Positions 25,520 to 37,575 of a DNA stretch of 64,000 bases are shown one piece after another. Each line of letters opens with the position of its first letter. The first letter of the stretch is position 1. This DNA comes from Lycocorax pyrrhopterus obiensis (taxonomy: Eukaryota > Chordata > Aves > Passeriformes > Paradisaeidae). Position numbers and translations under genes: made by a program. The notes under the pieces are model-generated. The model worked only from the letters and a program-made list of their open reading frames with translations, searched no databases and was not told the DNA's origin. Location of the stretch: assembly GCA_014706295.1 (NCBI GenBank), contig JACSVZ010000016.1, positions 9,839,168 to 9,903,167 of the forward strand, in the 5' to 3' direction.

Positions 25520-26635
25520 ATGCTTTCCTTTCCCAGGGGTGCACAAGACAAAGAAGAGGCCAGATGGAGCCCTCTTCCCCTCCCCACCACACCTGGGCAG
25601 GGGCCAGCCTCAGCGCAGTGCCCAGGGGAGTGTGTGGAGCTCTGGCAGCCCCAGCAGCTCCCAGCCGGGCCAGGGGCTCAGCTCTCCGTCACCCGCAGGC
25701 GGGGATGGCAGTGGGGGCAAATGTTCCCTGCGTCAGAGCACCTGCACCCTCACTGCAGCGCTTAGCACATCCAAGGGCCTCAGTCCATCCCCTCGGAAGC
25801 GCTGACATCCTTGCATGCTGCAGGCAGCCGCTATCCGGCTAAATCTCCAGAGCTAGTCCTGCCTCCAGGCACAAACACCGAGCCACAGCAGAGCCAGACG
25901 GGCTGTGCCACGGGAGGACAATAACCTGAGCTCCCGGAGCAGCAGTGGCTGCTGCCTGCCGTGCTACCCAGGGATGGGCTGCAGGTTCCCAGCAGGACAC
26001 TTCAGAGGTGCAGCCAGCAGCTGGAAGCACTTCAGAGGCATACCCTGTGAGACAGGGACGGCACTTGCAAGGGAAACACACGAGAGGAGCTTCCAGGGCT
26101 GCAGAACAGCTCCCTGGAGACCTAATAAACAAACCAATTTAGGTTTATTCTGCTCCACGGCGCAGCTGCAGAAGCGGCAGCACACTGCAGGGCTGACAGG
26201 AGCAAAAGGGACTCGGCGCCGGGGGTGCAGCATCCCCCTCCCACCACAGCTTGGCTGCAGTGACAAAGGTGCTCTGCAAAGTTCCCTGGCTCCCAGAGCC
26301 AGCCCTGCACTCATAATCATGATGGAGCACACGTGAGGGATCATACATGGAAGCGAACAACACAGGTAACAGGGTCAAACCACATTAACGAGGAGACCAC
26401 CCTGAAGCACAGCAACAAGGGCTGCCCTTGGCAGGGCTGCGCAGAACATGGCACTGCCTAGAGCGGGCAGGAGCAGCAGCCACTACACCACACCACACCA
26501 CATGGCACTTCAAGGCAACACACCTGCTCCCCAGGCAGAGCCAGCCAGACCCAGCGCCTGCTGCAGCGAGCCCTGGCGACTCCTGAGGCCCTTCAGGACC
26601 ACCAGAAGCATTGTGGTCAAAGTACAAATGTGATC
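25520..26635. other. GC-rich, CpG-depleted block
   Basis: GC content rises to roughly 60 percent over about 1.1 kb, flanked by AT-rich DNA. CpG dinucleotides are clearly fewer than expected (by eye about a third of expectation), unlike the island at 46.3-46.7 kb. Open frames up to 143 codons occur on both strands, which follows from the scarcity of AT-rich stop codons. A CACTTCAGAGG string occurs twice, at about 25998 and 26028. It could be a methylated former CpG island, an old LTR-like insertion, or a distal exon; nothing decides between these. Confidence 0.5.
26482..26503. repeat. (ACACC)n short tandem repeat
   Basis: About four consecutive copies of an ACACC/CACAC-type pentamer within the GC-rich block. 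Confidence 0.8.
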
Positions 26636-26639
26636 ACCT

Positions 26640-29600
26640 CTCAGGAGGAGAAAGATTTCTTATACCAATCAGCTACAACCTGACTTAAGACAAAACCAAA
26701 AAATATGGAGAAAAATAAAGGCAAAGGTAGAAAGGGCTGCAGTATTTTATGTCATTGATTGTATTTTCTCATTTTGTTTCGTTTTCATGGCACATAATGG
26801 AGATACTACTTTAAGCCAAAAGATAATCTCCTAGTCAGTGCTGACTGTAAGACAATAAAGACACCCTGTAACTCTGCCCTCGCTTTAGCCTTAATTTCAC
26901 TAACCACATTATTCTCAGCATAGTAAAGTGACTGAGGCCAAGTTACTCAGTGCAACTAGTCTCTCTGTTGCAGAAAAGGCTACAGCTACTCTCCAGATTC
27001 TATCTTTCTCGTGGGAGCACTTCAGGAACACTATATTTTACATCTAAAGCAGAGCAGGGCTAACATACACTTTTCCTTGGGAGAAAAAATCCTGTAACAG
27101 TCACTGCAGTGTGCACCAGCAAGAACCAGCACCTCACATCACAGCTATAAAATGCCCACCTGTTCCTCCTGAGCTGCAGCACTGGCAGAGTCTGGAGGGT
27201 GGCCACCCCAGGGCTTTCATAAAGACCCTATTTGACTGTTCATTTCTCTAGAGAGGATGAGGATGTTCCATAGGCACTTTGAAGGACAACTAAACCTAGA
27301 GTACAAAACACATCACAGGAGAACCTGGGAGGGAGCAATAGGTCTCCAGCTTGACACAAGTTGGAAAGAGTTCCCATCTGTATGGCAAATTGCTCAGTCC
27401 TCTTCAGTTGTATTCAAGTATTTTCTTCACACTGCCACAGCATGAATTTCACCAATATGAAGCTCATTACAGGTTTTGCATGGGTATACTTAATGCCTTC
27501 TTTCCTTTCTGTCTCCTAATACCTTCCCACCTTTAACAAAAGTTTAGCATCTTTATAGCCTTTATATTCCATGCAGACACTAAGGACACTAAGGACAGGA
27601 GCCCAGCACACTGCACTGCACCTCTCAGGTGTGTCCCCCACACAACAACCACACTGCCTACATTCCTACACAACTCCAAGGCTGCAGCCCTGCTGAAGGT
27701 GAGCAAATCCCACTGCTGTCAGCCACAGCTTCTGACGCTCTGCACCTTTACCTTTATCTGGGCCTACGCTCACTGAAGGGAGTCTGACAGTCAACCAACC
27801 CATCAGCATTTCTGAAGGCTTCCCCCAGCCAGTGGCTAAGCCAGTCCCCATGAAAGGAGCTGCTGATGTGCAATTTGCAGAGGAGGAAGCAATTTCAGAA
27901 ACACAGTGTGTTGTGGGACAGACCTCTGCCCACTCTACCAAATCATGTGCCACCTTCATATGCACAATACAAGAGCACATTTGATTTGACTGTTAGGAGG
28001 TTTTTGGGGAAGGAGACTAACATAAAAAGGATAAAATTCTGCCCACCCAGCATTCACTGAGAAGGGCTTTGTCCATTGCTGTGATTATTTGTCAAAATTC
28101 AAAATAAATCCATTTTCTTGGTGGTAACAGCATCATCATCATTTCCTGTCCCCTTTCCCAAAAACCCTTAATAGCAAAGGTATTTCAGAGGCAAACATTT
28201 CTTTTTTAAAAGGCAGAGCTCATCTTATTTTAGAATCCAGCATCTACGCCAAGACTTCACACTGTGCTGAATGCATTACAACATCTACCAAAAGTGCAAA
28301 ATACATTTTAAAAATGGTCAGGCAATACACTGAATAGTTGTGGTTTCTGAACACTTGCCAGTTTTAGTTAGAAGAGGTTTTTTTACCCTGTGTAACTTAT
28401 GGGCACATTGAGAAAGATATGTGTAAAGCGTTCTTGCAATCTACTATATCACAGCAAGGAGATTTGCAAATGCTTTTGTTCACTGAAGCACAACACATCC
28501 AGAACTACCCCTGTATTTCCCTTCCCATCATGTGGTGTTACTCCTTTTCAACATGAAATACCATATAAAGAAATTACCTTTGGCAGTTACAAACACCAAA
28601 GTCTAGAATACAAGTATCTGGTTATCTGTGGGAATAGAATGCTGTGACAACCAGGGTAAAAGTTACTAATTTTTTATTGATTTTAAAACCAAGTTAGCCC
28701 CTCAAAAAGAAAAATAGTAAGACTCACAATGTGCAAAATCTTAGCCTATGATGAGTCAGATTAATGAATGACTTGCTTGCTAGAACTGCTTGTGAGTACA
28801 GTACTGCAAGAACCAACCAGACAGAGGATGCAGGATTTAGGACTCATATCCAGATCATATGAAAACATGATCTGAACCTTTGCCAAATATCACCATAATC
28901 CTGATTTGAGTTCGCAGATAGGTTGGGATGATTCTTTTCCCATTACACTTTAGTTATGGGCATTTCTGGTGAAAAAAGAGCAGACAGAAAAGCCAACAAA
29001 CCAGCAGGCAGCCTTTGTGAAAGAGACTGAAACAGGATCAGGGCTCTCCCTAAGGACAGGAAAATAGCTGCAGATGAGTCGGGTAAGAGACAAATGTAGA
29101 GAAAAGCAGAAGGCAGCTTAAAAGATTTTTAAAAGCCCAGCAACAAGAACTACTGGAACCCTGATTTCATTATGCAGGTCAGAAATGACAGATCAGAGGG
29201 TGTGAAACCAGAGCTAGTTGGGCATTTTCTAAGCTGTTTTTCAAAAGAAAATGCCAATTAGTTGAAACCAAAGCTTTTGGCAGGAATATACACACTAAGT
29301 TTGTCTGGAACATTTTCTTGGGTACAAGATGGCATTTCTGATCAGAGAAATCTCTGTTTTCCCAAGAGCAGCCAACAACGCTGTCACTAGGCCAGTGCCC
29401 TGGAATAGCACTCCAATCCCTACACCAAAGGTGAGGGAATCCCAGGCTAACAGTGACCCTGGACAGTGAGCCTACCTGACCTCACAGAAGCAGTCTGTGG
29501 ATGCACCAGCCCAGAGAACTTCGTTCTGCACCCAAATTAATAAACCCCCCTGCTCTTCTGATGTACCTGGATCATTTTCACAAAACAGACTCACACCAAC

Positions 29601-30779
29601 CCTGTCTAGTGTCTCTGCACCTTCTAGGAGGAACTACCTTGAGTGTGTCTGTACCCAAATCACACCCAAGCCATGCCATTGTCATGGGTGATCTATAGGT
29701 CCCAGAAAAATCCACACATCTTAATATCGCTAATGGTTTTGCTTAAATTTTGTCACTTCATTTTGATATGTAACTAAAATGCAAATTATATTCTTACATT
29801 CCCTTATCCACAAAAAATTCATTCAAATCCATATAAACAAAAATTATAAAGCTGAAGAAAACATTTTCTCACAACTGAAAAAGAAAACCAAGATGAGGTT
29901 TTACTTCATTTCCTTATTCAACATTTTGTTCAAACCCATATATTCATGTGAACACTTCACAGGCACTGGTTATACCAGCACTCTGCTCAGCAATGGAAAG
30001 ATGTCCCATCTGAGCTCTACAAGTTAAAATGTAGTCCGTGGCCATGCCACAGATATGTTTTTAACTTCTCTGCATATTTTTATTTTCTCTGTGGTTTTCA
30101 ATTTCTATTTTATCTCTCCTTCCAGTTGTCCAGAGTTCTATGAACAAATCTTACGAAGTTCCTGTGAACAGGAGACAGACACTGTTCCTAGGAAAGAGGA
30201 GACTGCATGTTAGTTCAGTTCCAAAAATGGCTCCAGGTGCATAAAAACACCTCAGGAAACATTTAGTGTATGTATAGAGAACAAACACCTGCAGATTTCT
30301 ACCTTAGTTACTCAAAAGTGCCTGGCTCCCATGATTCCCCAACAGGTAAAATTCCTGAGGATTCATGTGCCCTGAGCTGATTTCAGGTTTTGGAACAATG
30401 ACTGCATCAGCCACTTTCTTATGTATAGAAACAAATACAGCTACTAATTTTGAGAACAGTATTACTCACTCCTGAAACTGAGCATGCTGGTTATTTACAG
30501 CACAATTTACAGCTTGACCATTAGTCAGCTGTTAAATTTTGCCTCGTGATAAAACGTTTAGATCTGCTTCCTGAACAAATATGATCAAGTGCAAAAAGTG
30601 AAAGCAGATGGGAAGTTTTATTGCAAAATTACTGCAGAAACAAAAAAAGGAAAAAAATCAATGGTGAAATATTGATGAAAATAAAATTCAGATGGAATGA
30701 GATAATGTGCAAATCACTTGGTGAAAAATACATCTCCAAATATGATTTAAGAGACATTTCAGTTCCATGGTTACACATT
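26640..30779. other. Unique non-coding sequence
   Basis: No coding exon, RNA gene or transposon recognised. Plus-strand frames at 29497-29698 are Pro/Ser/Cys-rich and short. A possible trace of a MIR core at about 26930-26980 was judged too weak to call. Confidence 0.55.
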
Positions 30780-31070
30780 TAATTTTCCAAACCATGAAAT
30801 GTTCCATTATTGTAATAGCTTTGATTGGCTGTGATTCTGCCAGCAAAACTACTACAGTATTGTTATAATGATAAATTTTGCTGCAAGAAAAGGCTATTAT
30901 ATAAGAATGACTCTTTCAGATATTTATAGAAAGTGTTTTTATTTATTTATTTTAAGAGGCTATAATGAGAGAAGCTGGATTGAAAACAAAGAAAGAAAGA
31001 AAATCAGGGCCAATCAATATAATGTTCTCAATTAGTCTAAGTTTTTAATATTTTAAATTGTTTCAAGGCT
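30780..31070. promoter_or_regulatory. Candidate conserved non-coding element
   Basis: The AT-rich block contains CCATTATTGT (SOX-like), TTGATTGG, several TATTTA strings and CAATTAG (homeodomain-like). It has no recognisable repeat apart from a short TTTA run at about 30939-30954. The call rests on motif density alone and may only reflect AT content. Confidence 0.15.
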
Positions 31071-34000
31071 TCAGAAAAACACAGAAGGAATCTACAGCTT
31101 TTACTGGTATTTTTAGGATGTGTGTTTTCACCTCTTTGTTATGACTATTCACTGATTCCTTCATTCCTTCCTTTCTGCCTCCTGTCCCCACTTTTCAGTC
31201 GTGGGATAGTTTGGAATTGAAAATATATTTTCCTGTTATCTTTCTCCCTATTTTTTTTCATGACTATTCAGATACGATAACAATTGTCCAGAAACAAACT
31301 ATGAATATATTAATATTTAGCTAGCTAGCTACCCATCCATGTATACAGATAAACATTACATAAATGTGCAAATCTGAGGCAAAATTAATGACAAAGGTCA
31401 TGAAATACCACACAATCCCACCATAATAAGCCTCAGAAAGAGTATCCAAGTATTGTAGTAATACATTGGAAGTATAATAAAAATTTAATGTAGAGACTCA
31501 TTTTCATTTAAATTTCACAAGTGTTGTGGGAAATACCTTTCATCACCACTCCTGAAACCTGAGAGCAAAACCACCACTTAGTGCTAGGAAGTTCAAGTGT
31601 AAATTTGTAAAATAAATCTTCTTTTGTCCTTTGGGGGTAAACTAGATTAGCAGACAAAAGCAGAAGTAAAAATACAGCTACAAGCACATTCAGCAACAAA
31701 TAAAGGCAACAAACAGGAAGGTGCATGTTGCAAGCAACAGTCTGGTAAAATTATGTATTCTTTTCTTTTCAGATATAATAAAAAAGTTCAGAATTAAAAT
31801 CCATTAGTGAGTAAGTTAATGGATTTGTGACAATCCCAGAGAACAGGCTTCATTGTGTTAAGCTCTCCATCAATCTGCTTCTGCTGGTATTTTCTATTCT
31901 CCAGGAATGTCCCTACCTTCAATATCCAAAGGGAGACTCTAGCTGGCCCAGTGAAGCCCCAGTGTAGTGCCAGAAGTCAGGCATTAACCCAGCAACTATT
32001 AGTGCTCTTCCTTAAGAGGCCAGGAAAAGAGAAAGCAAACACATCCTCACAGCTTTTACTGTTTTCTCCAGATTGCAGGACATGTCTTCAGACACAGCTG
32101 AGCATACAAAGCACAGTGTAATTGGTGAAAGTCATTGCTCTCCAGACCTATGTCTAAATAAGTTTCCTTCTGCAACTTTCCTATTGTGGGGTGACATATT
32201 AAGGTGGCCACTGGTAAAAGATACTGCCAGAGCAGCAGTCCAAGAGGTCCTCACCTCACAGGACCCTGTGCCTCTGTGATAAACCACCAGATGCCTTCAG
32301 TGTACAAACACCCAGAATAGGCCTGGAGGTCAGAGAGTCCTGGGGAAGTCCTGCTGCTGCTGCTTTTTCCAAGCTGCTGAGCCATCAAATTGCCACCAAA
32401 TGGTCAGAGGCACAAGCCTTTGTTTCACAGCTCTGCCACTTTTCACAGGGCGCTCACTCCCAGACTATGGCATGCTCACATTTGTGTCACTGTGGGGATG
32501 CCCACACCTCCAGTACCAAACTTGCTGGACTGAGTCCATCTGTTGTTGCCTCCGTCATTTTGTGGCTGTTGGGAGCCTGGACAGACAGCTTGCAGTGCCT
32601 CTCAAAACACTGTGTAGGCAACACCATGGTCTGCAGGGCCAGGACCAGATTTCTAACACCATCACCATATGTCTCCAGTCAGAGCACATAGCATCGATGT
32701 CAAGTCCAAGGAAGAGCTCTCTCGTTAGACATTTCTAGGCTCCTCTTAGGCCATTCGGACATGCTCTTATGGTTCCCACCAAGTATCCTGCAGAGCCAGG
32801 CTCTTGGCAACAAAGCCCTTGCATTCACAAGTGAATGAGTGTGGAAATTAATGGCTCTGCACAGACACACTGAACTACCTCAATAACAATATACTACAAG
32901 TTTTTCATCTCACAGAGGGCTTGAATAAATGAATATGCATCCCACCTCTGTATTACAGTCACAATCTACTTGGTTGAAGTACTTACCTAAACTCCTCACT
33001 GAACATCTACTACAACTGCACACAGAGCTGACTCAACATCCCTCTCAATGCCACACTCAGCAAGGCAATGCTGCGGGACTGTGGAGGATGACGGTGTTCT
33101 GCACTGGAGGCTTTGAGAGTATGATTCAGAATGAGTGATTCCAAAAGAGCCTCTAGATTCATTCCCATCTTCCCATCTGCCCTACTCCCACACCACACTC
33201 AATGTGTTTCTTCCCACTCACTAATAACAGCTCTTGCCTCCTACATGCTATCAACACCTGACTGTCTTTTCTCACGGCAAGAGAGTAAGCGCTTAATAAT
33301 GCATTCAAAGCACAATTTTGTCTGACACATTTGTTTTAGCTAATTCTCTTAAGGGTTTTTTTTTCCCTGCTAGAGCTGTTTCGTTTGTAGGAGCAAATAA
33401 GCCTGAACGTCTCCTGCCACATCTGCTATCATCCCCTTATTCAATAGGCTGCCAAAGGTTACACTTCACACAACGGGATTGCCTTTTCCCACACACACTG
33501 AACCTGATGAGAAAATCATGACCAGATAGGTACCTCTCCATTCATCCCTTCTGTACCTATCTGATATGCTGTGGCAAGCAAACAGCTGGGAATTGATTCC
33601 TGTGTGGGCAGTTCTACCTTTTCCAGCCTTGCAAACAAAATCCGCCAATTTCAGGCAATACTCCACCTTGAAATACTTCCATGTCTTTTTCTTATGCTTA
33701 AGTCGTTATAGTTCTTATAGCCACCTTATAATTCAACAGACTGCGTTCAAGTGAAAAAATAAGATTGAGAGAACACAGTTAACACTCTCCCTGACCATGC
33801 TTAACAGGACACAGCCCTGCTCTCAGATGCAGAGCATGTTTTCTTTCTCAAGTAAGATCATCATGGTGATTGGGACTCCTGGCAGGCCACAAGGGAATCT
33901 ATCTAGCCAGAAGGCTTTAATGCTGGTTTAGGACCATAATGAATCAAAATGTTCTGCCAGCATTGAGTTTTTTACAAAAGAAAATAAATAAATCTAGCCA

Positions 34001-37000
34001 GCAACATTTCTACACTGGCTCCTCTATTTTTAAAGTGTTCACTTTTCCCACCTAATGATTAAACTCAGCAAGGAAAAATGAGAGAAGATAGAGAATCTAG
34101 GTTCAAAAAATTTCAACATATGGAATAAAAAGTTTCCAAAAGTTCAGGCTGACTAACACCGTCATGCTAGAAAAATTGAGAGAGAAATACAGGCCAGCAT
34201 GAACTCTAACCTTAATATTACTGCAACTTTATCCACATATTTTACCATGGTTTCCTAAAAAATGAGGCTCACACAGTCACATAAAGCCAGCTTGTCTGTG
34301 TCTGATTATAAATTCCCTCTCCTCCAGTAACTTCTGAAGCCATTGGCCAATTTTAACCAACTCTGCCAGAAAAGCAGAGGTCTGAGAAATAAACACCTCC
34401 TATTTCTAACATGGAGACAAGAGACACCCTCTGAAGAGCGAGGCCTTAGTTTTGCACTTCCACATGTTCTGGAAGTTTGGGAGCAGTTTTGTGTTATCTG
34501 TTTCCCAGAACTCTGATGGGTGGACACAATGTTGGCACAGACAGTAGCTGCAACAGGCACTCACATGACATCACACACAGGACCTTGGCTATCTCCCCTC
34601 ACTTACAGGGAGACCAAAGTGAGGGATAGGAGCAAGAAAGACATCCAGTCTGGTAAGGCCAGCAAAAAACTGCCAATGACTTCATCAAGTTGGGCACAAT
34701 GGGCCCTCAGTAATACAGTGAAGAACTCTGTCCACTTTCCAAGGCACGTCAGAGCTGCAGGGAGATACTCTTGCATCAAGCTTCTCAAAAGCTGCCTGCA
34801 TTTGGTTCCATGCTGTTCTGCAGCACAAAGTCAGCAAGTGCACTTTCTGAGCATGACATCTGTGCTTGCAGGAGAGGGAAGACAGCACTGCAATATACAC
34901 AGGTGTTCTTGTTGTAAAGCATGTGCCCAGAAAGCTGAGTGTACATAAAGAGAAGTGGCCTTTGTGCACTCTTTTGGGAGCCGGGAGCCACATTAACAGC
35001 TGCACAATGGGAGGAGAGTAAGCAAGATCAGATAGGTCAATTAGATGCAGAAGTAAATGGGAAACCTCAGCTACAAATTTTCTGGAGAGCCTAGGTTCTG
35101 CAGGAGCACAGGAATTCACCAGTCTCACTATTTATTTGGAATTATGAAGGTTTTCCACAACCAGGATTTTCCAGCTCTCCTATAACCAGTGTACTGCGCA
35201 CTCTTATGAGCCAGTTGTTTCCTGCTTGGTTAAATAAGCTCACTACTTACTCTAAATTCCACATGTTTGCAAGCACAATCAGCTGATCTTATCCCTGCAG
35301 AGTTTTATCAGGTGTAAGAATTAACAGGCTCTACGCTCCCACAGCCAAGGGAGAAGGAATCCCAAGGTGAGCACCTTCCATCCCCACCTTCCCACCACAT
35401 TCCACACACTCACACACCTGTGCCAGACAGCACAGGGCAGCCAAGCCCCTTGCTTGGGCCCTCCTCCCCAGCATGGCCAGCAGAGCCCTGGCAGGTGGGA
35501 CCAGGGCAGGGGTGGGTTGGCCAGGGTGCTGCCCACACCCGGCATGCGAGGGAACCACGGATGATGGCGGCTCAAGTATTCCCCGGCATGACTTCAATTC
35601 CTCCAGGTTCATAATTCCCTGCTGCCACTGCAGAGTTTCCCGAGGATTCTTTCTTGAGCTTTCTTAGAGGTGGCAGGGGAAGGGAGTATTTCACCTTCTG
35701 CTGCCCAAATAGAGCATGTATCAACCAGCACACCCACCACAGTTATTCTATAAGCAGCAGCTGGTAGTCTTGAAAGTCATGCCTGAATATTAAGCTACAA
35801 ATCATCATGATTTTCTTAAACTGATGCCGAAGGCTCAATGAAGTACAAAGCTCTTGATGCTAGACATTGTATCAAAACCAGAATGAGGGTGTCCCTGCTT
35901 TGGACTCAGGGTTGCCACAATATATTAATGTTGGCCAAGAAGATTCCTTGGAATCTGTTCAACTCCATAGGTATTTTTGGAAGTCTTACTACTCTGCTCC
36001 TTGACTTCTTCAGTCTTACTACCAAAGCAGGTCCTCATTCCCTTACACAGAACCTGGCTCTGCACAAGATACTCCACTCAAGACACTTCTGCAAAGCCGT
36101 GACTGCCAGGCAGTTAAATCTAACTACGCAGTTTAGTTGGCTGCCCACAGCAGCACGAAGCCCTGCACAAAGGCTGCAAAACACTAACAACCTGCATGCT
36201 AAATAAATTGAACTGGGTTGATCTTCAAACTCTTGTGGAAAGATTGCTTCCAGGACACGAGTAAGCTAGCATTTAGGAAGCTCACATACTTCCACAGCAT
36301 GCTGCAGTCACATCTGTAATTTCTCCCTTGCTTGCAAGAAAAAAATTGCATAACAGGCCAGCAATCAGGCCACAAACAGTTTTTAATTCAAAGAAACAGA
36401 GATGAAACACTGAAAATACATGCTGAAGTTGTAATCAGTATAAAGAGTTGTGCATGCACCTTTTCCTCATTACATTGTGATTTCCTTCTCCATCCATTCA
36501 CATGCCTCTCCTAATCCCTCCCACACTGGATACTTCCAGAATCCCTTGCTTACCAACCTGCACCTTCATTTAACCCCCACCCCTACTTCTGTCTCTCCCT
36601 GCCCCTCCATCCAGAAGTCTCCCTCCTCCCTGGAACATAGCATTGCTCCTGTTGTATTCCAGAGTGCCCAAGCTCTGGGTTTCTCTGTCCCTCTAAGTAC
36701 ACCAGACAGAGGAATTCCCCTTTCAGACTATGTACCTTTTGACTTTTTCTACCATATGAGGGAAAACATTTCTCCATCCACAACATTTCAATATAAAACA
36801 GCCCTGTGTTAATCGGGGCACAACTTTGTTCACTTGGGACACTGCCTAACCTCTCACTGGACTGTCATATCACAGACAAGCTTTCAGACTCACTTTTCCC
36901 GAAAGCCAAAGAGGCAGGTCAGGTCAGTTTTAGGACACTACAGAGAGAGAGCCTTTGCTGGCTGTGATTCTGTCCTAATGGTCCTCTCAGTCAAGAGGCC

Positions 37001-37522
37001 TCCTCAGGTCATGGTGGCCATTTATAACCAGGACTTCACTTCAGTTAAAATTATGCAAATCACTTAAGTTTTGCAAAAAAAAAAGCCAAAAAAATCAACA
37101 CTTCGACACAATTTCCAGTGAAAAGGCACAATGTTGTTGCAACCTGAGACCAGTGAGAAAAGCTCCTGATGTCAGCACTACAGAGGTGGGAAACAGCATC
37201 CCCCCAGGACAAAGGCCTCCACACCTCTGGCATATTTCCTCCATGAAAATGTGCTGTAAGCTGCAGTTTCAGAACTGACACATCCCACCCTTTGTGACCC
37301 TTCACTGTTTTGCTGGCTACCTCATTGCAGTCTCATACCAGCTACGTGCCAGCAAGTGGGGTGGAAAGTACCTCTGACCACTGAGAACTGCTATTCCACA
37401 GAGACTTCACACCAACACAGACCCTGGCACAAGCTGCTACTGCAAACTGAGGATGGCACCTCCACAGATAAGAGCACAGAAGCGCCTCAGGAAGAGCAGT
37501 GTGCAGTTTCTGTTTTGGTAAT
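31071..37522. other. Unique non-coding sequence
   Basis: No gene is supported. Frames at 34520-34948 (plus, 142 codons) and 34685-35128 (minus, 147 codons) overlap antisense. Neither has a signal peptide, membrane segment or domain, and both are within chance expectation. The interval 35330-35620 is GC-richer with only scattered CpG. Confidence 0.55.
31318..31331. repeat. (TAGC)n short repeat
   Basis: Three and a half TAGC units, a short palindromic tetranucleotide repeat. Confidence 0.85.
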
Positions 37523-37575
37523 GAATCACAGAATCACAGAACCATTTTGGTTGGAAAAGACCCTTAATAACAAGT
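37523..37575 (-). mobile_element. CR1 LINE 3' end, severely 5'-truncated
   Basis: On the plus strand the segment begins with two GAATCACA octamers (37523-37538), then AACCATTTTGGTTGGAAAAG and ACCCTTAATAA. Read on the minus strand this is the classic avian CR1 3' terminus: a GGTCC-like block, then CCAACC..AAATGGTT, and the terminal ATTCTGTG-type octamer repeat that CR1 uses instead of a poly-A tail. Only about 50 bases are recognisable before similarity is lost, consistent with the strong 5' truncation usual for CR1. This is the clearest single marker that the DNA is avian or at least sauropsid. Confidence 0.85.

Noticed and set aside
26930..26985. Possible MIR core (GGCCAAGTTACTCAG then CTCTCTGTTGCAG)
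   Set aside because: Too diverged and too short to separate from chance.
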